Shown here: positions 1-5,981 of the stretch, in pieces
How the letters are laid out: every line of letters starts with the position of its first letter
Position numbering within the stretch: position 1 is the first letter of the stretch
Origin: an uncultured Eubacterium sp.
Lineage (GTDB): Bacteria; Bacillota; Clostridia; Lachnospirales; Lachnospiraceae
Assembly: GCA_910586045.1 (NCBI GenBank)
Contig: CAJUIH010000115.1
Span: forward strand, 1-9,731
DNA: 9,731 bases
Direction of reading: 5' to 3'
Made by a program: the position numbers and the translations under genes
The notes under the pieces: model-generated
The model's database searches: none
Told to the model about the DNA's origin: nothing
The model's input: the letters and a program-made list of their open reading frames with translations, nothing else

Positions 1-78
1 AAGGAGTCCAGAGCTTTTTTTACTCAATCATCTGCAAAACTCAGGATACAAAATAATATCTTTTACGGCAAGTATTTT

Positions 79-2082
79 TTAATCAAGAAAACCGCGTCTT
101 TCGAGAACTTTTAAAATATTGCGTCCTTCGTCCGTCCCTTCGATGATTCTTCTTGCGCGTTTGGAATCGCCGATTGTATAAATTTCTACCATTCCGTCGT
201 CAAATTCCGCTTTTAATTCGTCCAGGACCGGGTTGTTCGCGCACATCCCAAGGCAGATAAATCCATAGTCGAAAGGAAGATCTTCGATGGAACCATCCGG
301 GTTTTTTACGGTAAAAGCATCTGCTTTGACTTCCTGAAGCGCTGTGCCGGGCCGCTGGTGTACGCCGTATTTTTTCATAAGGGTAGCGGTGGCTACTCTT
401 GTGACCGGATCCAGGCCGTTTCCAATGGCGGGCAGCATCTCGACGATAGATACATCCGCGCCCTTTGGCGCGAAATATTCCACAACGTCTAACCCAACGG
501 CGCCGCCGCCGATCACACAGACTTTTTTGCCGGAAAGGTCCTGCGGGTAAGCGGGAAGGTCATGGATCATTTTTAGAATGGAAGCTACTTTTCCGCCTTC
601 TTTGTCAATATGTTCTTTTAGGCCGGTAATCGGCGGGAGCAGCGGCAAGGAGCCTGTAGCGTTTACAATAATATCCGGATTTAAACTTTTGATAAACGGG
701 ATATCCGCTTTTTTCCCTTTGAATAGAAACAAATTTTTCAGTTTTTCTGCCCGTCGGATCTGGTATTTCGGGAAGTCGGCCAGACGTTTCTTGTCCGGAA
801 TTTCAGAAATCATGACAGACAGCCCGCCAAGGACTTCTTTTTCTTCGATTAAAAATGTCGTGCATCCGACTTCCGCGGCGGTACAGGCGGCTTCTAATCC
901 GGCAGTTCCGCCGCCGACTACGACTACATTACAAGGTTTGTTTACCCTGCGCTTTCGATATTCATCACCCATAAGTGTGGACGGGTTTACCGTGCAGCGG
1001 ATCGGACGGTTGTTGCCGATCCGGTTTCCGGCGCAGCCTACATTACATGAAATACATTTGCGGATATCCGCGGGATCGCCAAATTCGACCTTATTGACCC
1101 AGTCAGGATCAGCGATTAAACCGCGTCCCATACCAATCAAGTCGGCGTCGCCCTTGGCAAGGATGTCATCTGCCGCCTTTGGATCCCGGATGTTGCCCAT
1201 GGTCATAACCGGCTTGCCGTAGGTTTCTTTTACTGCTTTTGCCATATAGGAGCGCCATCCGTCCGGAAGGCTGTTCATGTCGATCTGGTATTGCAGGGAA
1301 CCGTTTAGGCCTGCCGATACGTCGAATACATCGACTTCTTCCTGAAAATACTGCAGGTATTCCAGACAATCGTCCAACGTATTGCCGCCCTCTAAAAACT
1401 CATCGGCGCTGATGCGGCAGAAAATAGGAAAGAAGCTGCCGACCTGTTTTCGGACTTCTTCGATGACCAGCTTGGCAAAACGCGCGCGGTTTTCGTTTGA
1501 TCCGCCAAATGCGTCCGTGCGTTTATTCGTAAGCGGGGATAAAAACTGGCTGATTAGGTAAGAATGGCCGCAGTGGATTTCGACGGCGTCAAACCCGGCA
1601 ACCTGCGCACGCTTGGCGGCTTCTCCGTATTTTTTTACTATAGTATGAATTTCATCCACTGAAAGCGGCCTTGGGATCTCGCCGCCGTCTTTGGATGGGA
1701 TGTCGCTAGCGGAAGCCGGCTGCATTCCGGTGCGGATCGATTGTGCGGAAGCGCCTGCATGGTTGATCTGGATGCATGCGCAGCCGCCCTGCTGATGGAT
1801 TAGCTCTGTCAGCTTAAAAAAACGCGGCAGATAGCTGTCGTGGTCGATGCGGATCTGGCTGGTACCGTTGGAGCCAAGCGGATAATCTACATTCGCATTT
1901 TCTACAATGATAAGGCCCGTGCCGCCCTTTGCACGCAAATCGTAATAGTTTAAATGCCATAAACTCATCATGCCGTCCGTTTCGCCGTAATTAGTCCCCA
2001 TAGGCGTCATGACGATCCGGTTTTTGAGTGTCATTCTTCTGACCGTAAACGGATCAAAAATGTTTGGATAATCTTTTTTCAT
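79..2082 (-). CDS. NADH:flavin oxidoreductase, 2-enoate reductase type (OYE barrel + 4Fe-4S + FAD/NAD domain)
   Basis: Cytoplasmic flavoenzyme that should reduce an activated C=C bond with NAD(P)H. At 667 residues it has the full three-part layout of the 2-enoate reductase/2,4-dienoyl-CoA reductase/BaiCD family. Residues 1-340 form an Old Yellow Enzyme TIM barrel, with NRIVMTPMG at 21-29 and EIHCGHSYLISQFLSP at 168-183, where H170, H173 and Y175 sit in the usual active-site positions, followed by NKRTDAFGGS. Four cysteines C343, C346, C350 and C363 (CxxCxxxC-x12-C) should bind a 4Fe-4S cluster. A first dinucleotide fold (GGGTAG, 390-395) should bind FAD and a second (GGGAVG, 525-530) NAD(P)H; IGDS near 637 is the closing FAD motif. 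The start has a GGAGGT site 6 nt upstream (2089-2094). The histidine that dienoyl-CoA reductase FadH carries in its TGIGWHE segment is absent (here SAGLNGSLQY), so a non-CoA substrate is plausible. From context I infer 3-dehydroshikimate or a relative; the substrate is unproven. Confidence 0.93.
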   Translation of the reverse strand: MKKDYPNIFDPFTVRRMTLKNRIVMTPMGTNYGETDGMMSLWHLNYYDLRAKGGTGLIIVENANVDYPLGSNGTSQIRIDHDSYLPRFFKLTELIHQQGGCACIQINHAGASAQSIRTGMQPASASDIPSKDGGEIPRPLSVDEIHTIVKKYGEAAKRAQVAGFDAVEIHCGHSYLISQFLSPLTNKRTDAFGGSNENRARFAKLVIEEVRKQVGSFFPIFCRISADEFLEGGNTLDDCLEYLQYFQEEVDVFDVSAGLNGSLQYQIDMNSLPDGWRSYMAKAVKETYGKPVMTMGNIRDPKAADDILAKGDADLIGMGRGLIADPDWVNKVEFGDPADIRKCISCNVGCAGNRIGNNRPIRCTVNPSTLMGDEYRKRRVNKPCNVVVVGGGTAGLEAACTAAEVGCTTFLIEEKEVLGGLSVMISEIPDKKRLADFPKYQIRRAEKLKNLFLFKGKKADIPFIKSLNPDIIVNATGSLPLLPPITGLKEHIDKEGGKVASILKMIHDLPAYPQDLSGKKVCVIGGGAVGLDVVEYFAPKGADVSIVEMLPAIGNGLDPVTRVATATLMKKYGVHQRPGTALQEVKADAFTVKNPDGSIEDLPFDYGFICLGMCANNPVLDELKAEFDDGMVEIYTIGDSKRARRIIEGTDEGRNILKVLERRGFLD

Positions 2083-2106
2083 GAAAAAACCTCCATCCTA
2101 AATTTC

Positions 2107-2128
2107 ATGCATTTTATTTTATGCATTT
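2107..2128. repeat. Repeated ATGCATTT element in the oxidoreductase leader/promoter
   Basis: ATGCATTT occurs at 2107-2114 and again at 2121-2128, 14 bp apart. Because ATGCAT is its own complement, the pair is both a direct and an inverted repeat around an AT-only centre. On the minus strand it encloses the best -10 candidate for the oxidoreductase gene, TAAAAT (2121-2116). It could be an operator or simply AT-rich promoter sequence. Confidence 0.35.
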
Positions 2129-2179
2129 CTATTCTTTCCTAGGTGGTTTCTTCCGTTTGTGGCAGTTTTATCATAAACC
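2116..2179 (-). promoter_or_regulatory. Candidate activator-dependent promoter and operator of the enoate-reductase gene
   Basis: The 152-bp gap between the regulator and the oxidoreductase holds a -10-like TAAAAT (2121-2116, read on the minus strand) with no recognisable -35 hexamer 16-18 bp away, as is common for LysR-activated promoters. Just upstream lie an 18-bp element (2145-2162) and TATCATAAACC (2169-2179), both of which recur before the dehydrogenase gene. With a start near 2109, the 18-mer would lie at about -36 to -53 and the 11-mer at -60 to -70, the usual zone for LysR-type activator contacts. The element matches are read directly; the promoter and the regulator assignment are inference. 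Confidence 0.45.
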
Positions 2180-2234
2180 CAAACGAGAAAAAAGAAAAAT
2201 ACAATTTTTTATGACAATTGATAGCATCAGGCTA

Positions 2235-3122
2235 TTATTCTGCGAGATTTGATTGCATTTTCATAAATTCAATGAAACGGGTGATCGCGGGTATCTGGTA
2301 ATGGTTTTTCAGCCAGGTCATGAATACCTGGTGTGAGAGGGAAATGTCGCTAAGCTTTAAGATTCGGACTTTGGACGGATCCAGACAGTCTACATTCGCG
2401 GTAAGCGCAATACCGAATTTTTCAGAAACCAGAGCCATGATCGCGTTTTCATCCGAACATTCGCACAGGATTTCCGGATGGATTTTTAACCGGCGGTACA
2501 AGTCATGGGTATAGGTTCCAAGCCCTGAGAAACGGTTGTACCCGATTACCGGGTAGTTGCAAAGCTCCATAATCGATACCGCATCATACGCGGCCAGCGT
2601 ATGGCCGATCGGTACAATCATCACGATTTCCTGGCTTAGAATCGGGAAAAAATCCAGATCCGGCTCATGGTCGACAAACGAACAGAAACCGACGTCAAGC
2701 TGCCCTTTTTTGATCCCGTCTAAAATATCTGTGGTCTGCTCCTGCTGAAAGTTAAACGTAACGTTGTGGTTTTCTTTCCGGTCAAGGAATGCGCGCGCCA
2801 TATGCGGCATATAGGAATTGGCAAGCGGGAACACGTAGCCGATATCGATCCGGCCCCCGGAGTTGGAGAGCTGTTTCATTTTGTAGGTCGCGATCTGGCA
2901 TTCGTCCAGGATCCGGTTTACGTACTCAAGAAACAGTCGCCCGCTTTTGGTAATGATGATCCCCCTGCCGGATTTTTCAAAGAGCAGCACGCCCAGTTCC
3001 TTTTCAAGCGCGGAAATCGAACGGCTTAGCGATGGCTGGGAAATATAGAGTTCTTCTGCGGCAAGGTGGTAATTTTCCGTCCGGGCGACCGTTTGGAAAT
3101 ATTGCAACTGGTTTAACGTCAT
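2235..3122 (-). CDS. LysR-type transcriptional regulator, probably of quinate/shikimate genes
   Basis: DNA-binding regulator of 295 residues, the normal LysR length. The N-terminal winged helix-turn-helix is unmistakable (MTLNQLQYFQTVARTENYHL, then AAEELYISQPSLSRSISALE, residues 1-40, followed by KELGVLLFEKSGRG and a linker helix to about 85). Residues 91-290 form the periplasmic-binding-like effector domain (RIDIGYVFPLANSY; GQLDVGFCSF). AGGAGG at 3134-3129 lies 6 nt before the ATG. It is divergent from the dehydrogenase gene and lies directly upstream of the oxidoreductase gene on the same strand, the classic position for a local LysR activator. From memory, Listeria monocytogenes controls similar genes with a shikimate-responsive LysR protein called QuiR; orthology cannot be tested here. 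The effector is therefore inferred to be shikimate, quinate or a dehydro-derivative. Confidence 0.93.
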   Translation of the reverse strand: MTLNQLQYFQTVARTENYHLAAEELYISQPSLSRSISALEKELGVLLFEKSGRGIIITKSGRLFLEYVNRILDECQIATYKMKQLSNSGGRIDIGYVFPLANSYMPHMARAFLDRKENHNVTFNFQQEQTTDILDGIKKGQLDVGFCSFVDHEPDLDFFPILSQEIVMIVPIGHTLAAYDAVSIMELCNYPVIGYNRFSGLGTYTHDLYRRLKIHPEILCECSDENAIMALVSEKFGIALTANVDCLDPSKVRILKLSDISLSHQVFMTWLKNHYQIPAITRFIEFMKMQSNLAE

Positions 3123-3149
3123 GGAAAGCCTCCTATGGGCTGTCTGGCT

Positions 3150-3181
3150 GATCCGGGCAGGAGATGCGTTGCATACGGATC
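3150..3181 (-). promoter_or_regulatory. Hairpin in the leader of the LysR gene
   Basis: Nested inverted repeat. The outer arms are GATCCG (3150-3155) and CGGATC (3176-3181), and the inner arms ATGC/GCAT (3164-3167 and 3171-3174) enclose a GTT loop. The two stems are separated by an asymmetric internal loop. It sits 16 nt upstream of the AGGAGG site of the regulator gene, so it would lie in its 5' untranslated leader. No T-run follows on either strand, so it is not a terminator; a role is unknown. Confidence 0.35.
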
Positions 3182-3274
3182 GGCTGGTACAGGCAGCACA
3201 CGTTCTTTTGTATCCATTCGGCCAAAAGGTTTGCGGCTTTATTGGCTGAAAGGAATATGTTTCGGTACCATTCT

Positions 3275-3280
3275 AGTATA
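3275..3280 (-). promoter_or_regulatory. Candidate -10 of the LysR gene
   Basis: Read on the minus strand this is TATACT, five of six bases of the sigma-70-type consensus. No good -35 is found at 16-18 bp. A start near 3268 would give the regulator a leader of about 146 nt and place its promoter back-to-back with the plus-strand dehydrogenase promoter. Confidence 0.3.
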
Positions 3281-3337
3281 CCAGTTGTTTGGATAAATTG
3301 ATAGCCTAAACGTATTGATTTTAATAGAAATAGATAT

Positions 3338-3366
3338 TTGTGCACAGGCGGGCGCCTTGCTATAAT
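3338..3366 (+). promoter_or_regulatory. Promoter of the dehydrogenase-transporter operon (extended -10)
   Basis: TGCTATAAT at 3358-3366 is a perfect extended -10 (TG-N-TATAAT). TTGTGC at 3338-3343 is a weak -35 with the ideal 17-bp spacer. Transcription would begin near 3373 and leave a leader of about 150 nt before the ATG at 3524. That long leader contains the palindrome at 3373 and the shared elements at 3411-3450, so the promoter may be controlled from downstream sites, or a second, weaker promoter may lie closer to the gene. Confidence 0.6.
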
Positions 3367-3372
3367 AAGGGC

Positions 3373-3384
3373 AACAAGTTTGTT
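3373..3384. promoter_or_regulatory. Palindrome at the predicted transcription start
   Basis: AACAA-GT-TTGTT is a 5+2+5 bp inverted repeat placed exactly at the predicted start site (about 3373) of the extended -10 promoter. A site there would suit a repressor that blocks RNA polymerase. No protein can be assigned to it from sequence. Confidence 0.35.
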
Positions 3385-3410
3385 ACATATTTAACGAACG
3401 CGCAGCAATG

Positions 3411-3450
3411 TATCATAAACCTAGCAATGACAGGTTTCTTTCGTTTGTGG
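3411..3450. promoter_or_regulatory. Shared operator-like elements upstream of the dehydrogenase gene
   Basis: TATCATAAACC (3411-3421) is identical to 2169-2179. GGTTTCTTTCGTTTGTGG (3433-3450) matches 2145-2162 at 17 of 18 positions. Within this copy AAACCT (3417-3422) and AGGTTT (3432-3437) form a perfect inverted repeat with a 9-bp centre. Two such matches in the two control regions flanking one LysR gene are unlikely by chance and suggest its binding sites. Binding itself is inference. Confidence 0.5.
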
Positions 3451-3523
3451 TGAATGAAGAAAATCGTTATCGAATTTTAAAACGCTGCGTAAAACCATCA
3501 TAAATGAAAAGGAGAAATGAATT

Positions 3524-4402
3524 ATGGCAGAGAGAATTAATGGACACACAGAATTAGTTGGGCTGATGGCATATCCGATTCGCCACTCCAGCTCGCCTGC
3601 AATGCAAAACGAGGCGTTTGCCAAGATGGGCTATGACCTTGCGTACCTTGCTTTTGAGGTCGGCGCGGATGAAATTGAAGACGCGGTAAAGGCAATCCGC
3701 ACATTAAAAATGCGCGGTTCTAATGTATCCATGCCGAATAAAACGATTGTAGGACAATATTTGGATGAGCTGTCGCCGGCTGCCGCGTTGTGCGGTGCGG
3801 TCAATACGATTGTAAATAAGGACGGGCATCTGACCGGGCATATTACGGACGGGATTGGATTTATGGCTTCGCTGAAAGATAACCAGATCGATCCGATCGG
3901 CAGAAAAATGACGATCGTAGGATGCGGCGGCGCGGCTACGGCGATCGAAATCCAGGCTGCGCTGGACGGTGTTTCGGAAATGTCGATTTTTAATATCAAA
4001 GACGACTTTTTTGCGCGCGGGATGGAAACGGTAGAAAAAATCAACAGCCGTACAAACTGCAAGGCGGTGCTGTATGACCTGGCGGATTTGGATCAGTTAA
4101 AAAAAGAAATGGATTCCAGCTACCTGTTTGTCAATGCGACCGGGGCAGGGATGCATCCGCTCGAAGACGTGTCCGTAGTTCCGGACCAATCATATTTCCG
4201 GCCGGAGTTAATCGTAGTCGATGTGCCGTATTCGCCGTTGGAAACGAAAATGCGAAAAATGGCGAAAGAAGCCGGATGTAAGACGATGAACGGCCTTGGC
4301 ATGATGCTGTTTCAAGGATCCGCGGCTTTTGAACTCTGGACCGGGACCCCGATGCCGATCGAGCATATGAAAGAGATTTTACATATCAGTTACGAAGATT
4401 AA
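3524..4402 (+). CDS. ydiB: Quinate/shikimate dehydrogenase, YdiB type
   Basis: Cytoplasmic NAD(P)-dependent enzyme that interconverts shikimate with 3-dehydroshikimate and quinate with 3-dehydroquinate. The 292 residues resemble E. coli YdiB more than biosynthetic AroE: LVGLMAYPIRHSSSP (11-25), LKMRGSNVSMPNK (61-73), FNIKDDFF (156-163), AGCKTMNGLGMMLFQG (250-265) and LWTG (271-274). Expected substrate residues are present: S22, S24, catalytic K73, N94, T108, catalytic D109 and Q264. The Rossmann loop is GCGGAA (133-138). Two differences stand out. The Asn of the usual NTDG motif is Ile (ITDG, 107-110), and the cofactor loop after strand 2 lacks the NADP-type Arg (N157-I-K-D-D), which points to NAD. 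AGGAG lies 9 nt before the start. The MFS gene follows after 20 nt, so both are co-transcribed. A catabolic rather than biosynthetic role is inferred from context. Confidence 0.93.
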   Translation: MAERINGHTELVGLMAYPIRHSSSPAMQNEAFAKMGYDLAYLAFEVGADEIEDAVKAIRTLKMRGSNVSMPNKTIVGQYLDELSPAAALCGAVNTIVNKDGHLTGHITDGIGFMASLKDNQIDPIGRKMTIVGCGGAATAIEIQAALDGVSEMSIFNIKDDFFARGMETVEKINSRTNCKAVLYDLADLDQLKKEMDSSYLFVNATGAGMHPLEDVSVVPDQSYFRPELIVVDVPYSPLETKMRKMAKEAGCKTMNGLGMMLFQGSAAFELWTGTPMPIEHMKEILHISYED

Positions 4403-4422
4403 TCCGAGAAAGGGGGAGGGAT

Positions 4423-5640
4423 ATGAATAAGAAATATGTGCCAAGTGCGCTTGTATTGTACTTAAATTATTTTATTCATGGAGTCGGCTGTTCCGTACTT
4501 GGGCAGGCGGTAATTAAAGAAGCGCTCGCCGCAAGCTGGGGCGTAGAGGTCATGGCGATTACGGCGATTTCGGCGGCGCTTGGCCTTGGGCGTTTAATCG
4601 CGCTTCCGTTTGCGGGTCCGTTGTCGGATAAATTAGGACGCCGCATTTCCGTAATTATAGGCAGCGCTTCCTATGCAGTATATTTGATTGGCCTGGCGTT
4701 TGCGTTTAACGCGGGGACAGGCGGCGGTTATCAGATTGCTTATGTCTGCGCGATTGTCGGCGGTGTTGCGAACTCTTTTCTGGATACCGGTATTTATCCG
4801 GCGGTGGCCGAGATTATTTACAGCGCGCCGAGTGTGGCTACGATGGGCATCAAATTTTTTATCGCAATCTCACAAATGCTGCTCCCGTTCTTCCTTGGGG
4901 TAGCGGCTACGACTACGGCAAGCGGCATGGCGTCTTATAACCCGCTGTTTCTTGTATGCGGGGCGGCTTATATTGTGCTGTTGGTATTGATTATCTTTTT
5001 CCCGCTGCCGGATACCGACGCGTCGGCCGGGGCGGAAAAGAAAGAGGGGTTAATCGAAAGCCTCAAGCATACGCATTTTTCGATCGAGTCTATTTCTATG
5101 ATTTTGATTGGTTTTACCTGTACGGGGACGTTCCAGCTTTGGTTAAACTGCGCGCAGAATTATGCAAGTTCCGTTGTGGGATGGGAGGATCCGTCGATTA
5201 TGCAGACGTATTATTCTACCGGTACGATGGCCGCTTTAATTGTGACAGCGCTTCTTACCAGAAAAATCAAAGATGTACGGTTTATCCTTGTATATCCGGT
5301 GATCTGCCTTGCGACGATCTGCGCCGTATTGATTGTCCCTTCGCAGGCGACATGCATTGCCGGTTCCTTTTTGATCGGATGGGCCGGGGCAGGCGGGCTG
5401 CTGCAGATTGCGACATCCGTATGCAATATGATTTTTCCGAAAATCAAGGGGACAGTGACGGCGCTTGTTATGATCGCGTCTTCCTTGTGTAACTATACGA
5501 TACTGACCGCGGCAGCAAAGATGTCGCCTTCCGGGGTTATGGTTATGAATATCGTACTTACCGGAATCGGGGTTGCGCTTGGGTTGTTTGTGAATCTAAG
5601 ATATGAGAAAATGGTAACGGCCGCCAGCAGTGAAAATTAA
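4423..5640 (+). CDS. ydiN: MFS transporter, YdiN/YdiM-like, probably for quinate/shikimate
   Basis: Inner-membrane major facilitator of 405 residues with about 12 hydrophobic segments and a charged central loop near 200-215 (AGAEKKEGLIESLK). Family marks seen: YLNYFIHG (13-20), GLGRLI (54-59), the MFS motif A GPLSDKLGRR (65-74), ANSFLDTGIYPA (116-127) and, in the second half, IGWAGAGGLLQIATSV (318-333) followed by FPKIKGTVTA. These agree position by position with what I recall of E. coli YdiN, which lies beside ydiB and aroD there. The gene begins 20 nt after the dehydrogenase stop, with a purine run AGGGGGAGGG at 4411-4420 as its ribosome site. The likely cargo is a hydroaromatic acid taken up by proton symport; this is inferred from context only. 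Confidence 0.9.
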   Translation: MNKKYVPSALVLYLNYFIHGVGCSVLGQAVIKEALAASWGVEVMAITAISAALGLGRLIALPFAGPLSDKLGRRISVIIGSASYAVYLIGLAFAFNAGTGGGYQIAYVCAIVGGVANSFLDTGIYPAVAEIIYSAPSVATMGIKFFIAISQMLLPFFLGVAATTTASGMASYNPLFLVCGAAYIVLLVLIIFFPLPDTDASAGAEKKEGLIESLKHTHFSIESISMILIGFTCTGTFQLWLNCAQNYASSVVGWEDPSIMQTYYSTGTMAALIVTALLTRKIKDVRFILVYPVICLATICAVLIVPSQATCIAGSFLIGWAGAGGLLQIATSVCNMIFPKIKGTVTALVMIASSLCNYTILTAAAKMSPSGVMVMNIVLTGIGVALGLFVNLRYEKMVTAASSEN

Positions 5641-5649
5641 GGTATACGC

Positions 5650-5718
5650 ACGAGCGATCAAGTTTACCATATCATGCAGCATAACAACGCTCGTAAGTCG
5701 GCGTTATTTGGTAAATTT
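5650..5718 (+). promoter_or_regulatory. Interleaved inverted repeats just after the MFS gene
   Basis: Ten bases after the MFS stop begins a region able to form competing RNA folds. AAGTTTACCA (5660-5669) pairs with TGGTAAATTT (5709-5718), nine Watson-Crick pairs plus one G-U. Inside it ATAAC (5681-5685) pairs with GTTAT (5703-5707), extended by GC/GC after a 3-nt bulge. Alternatively ACGAGCG (5650-5656) pairs perfectly with CGCTCGT (5688-5694), which crosses the outer stem as a pseudoknot would and excludes the inner one. There is no T-tract after it, so it is not a canonical terminator. It could act as an attenuator, an mRNA-stability element or an unrecognised structured RNA. Confidence 0.4.
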
Positions 5719-5739
5719 TAGTGTGCACGAGTATGAATT

Positions 5740-5798
5740 GGATAGAAATTAGGATCGAATTAGGGTAAAATTAGGATAGAAATTAAGATAGAAATTAA
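5740..5798 (+). repeat. Degenerate 11-13 bp tandem repeats (GGATAGAAATTA family)
   Basis: Five adjacent units: GGATAGAAATTA (5740), GGATCGAATTA (5752), GGGTAAAATTA (5763), GGATAGAAATTA (5774) and GATAGAAATTAA (5787). A related copy, GGATAAAAAATTTA, lies at 5951-5964 just before the ribosome site of the dehydratase gene. The stretch has stop codons in all frames on the plus strand and encodes nothing visible. Confidence 0.7.
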
Positions 5799-5837
5799 GA
5801 TATATATTCGGTGATTGAATACTGCACAATAAACCCG

Positions 5838-5891
5838 ATAAACGGCTGGCCAGAAGCAAATGATATTGTGCTGAAATTTTACGCCGTTTAT
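5838..5891 (+). promoter_or_regulatory. Inverted repeat bracketing the dehydratase promoter
   Basis: ATAAACGGC (5838-5846) and GCCGTTTAT (5883-5891) are perfect 9-bp inverted arms 36 bp apart. The right arm runs into the predicted -10. An 8-bp palindrome CTGGCCAG (5846-5853) abuts the left arm. Just upstream, ATAAACC (5829-5835) repeats the core of the 11-mer found before the oxidoreductase and dehydrogenase genes. This looks like operator sequence for looping or dimeric regulator binding; the regulator is unproven. Confidence 0.35.
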
Positions 5892-5894
5892 ATA
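5866..5894 (+). promoter_or_regulatory. Candidate promoter of the dehydratase-TRAP genes
   Basis: TTGTGC (5866-5871), 17 bp, then TATATA (5889-5894). The -35 hexamer and spacing are the same as in the dehydrogenase operon promoter (TTGTGC-17-TATAAT). A start near 5901 gives an 80-nt leader containing the 13-bp duplication. The 341-bp gap after the MFS gene also argues for a separate promoter here. Confidence 0.45.
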
Positions 5895-5897
5895 GAA

Positions 5898-5923
5898 ATA
5901 CTGGATAAAAATACTGGATAAAA
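5898..5923 (+). repeat. Perfect 13-bp tandem duplication
   Basis: ATACTGGATAAAA occurs twice with no gap (5898-5910 and 5911-5923), directly downstream of the predicted -10 of the dehydratase promoter. The unit contains the same GGATA-A-run core as the repeats at 5740-5798, so both may come from slipped-strand replication. Confidence 0.75.
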
Positions 5924-5981
5924 ACGCAGCATAGAAATGAAGTAAATTTAGGATAAAAAATTTAGAAAGGAGACAATAACA

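Noticed and set aside
1..27. Possible plus-strand terminator at the left edge (GAGC followed by seven T)
   Set aside because: Only a possible 3' arm and T-run are inside the window; the matching 5' arm would have to lie outside, so it cannot be supported.
2187..2235. Terminator of the LysR gene on the minus strand
   Set aside because: ATAGC/GCTAT around the stop codon gives only a 5-bp stem, and the T-rich stretch begins more than 20 nt further on, so it does not meet the form of an intrinsic terminator.
3133..3345. 70-codon minus-strand open frame upstream of the LysR gene, a possible leader peptide
   Set aside because: It starts with GTG without a ribosome site and has no recognisable family. 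Its TAG overlaps the AGGAGG of the LysR gene, which is suggestive of coupling, but nothing else supports translation.
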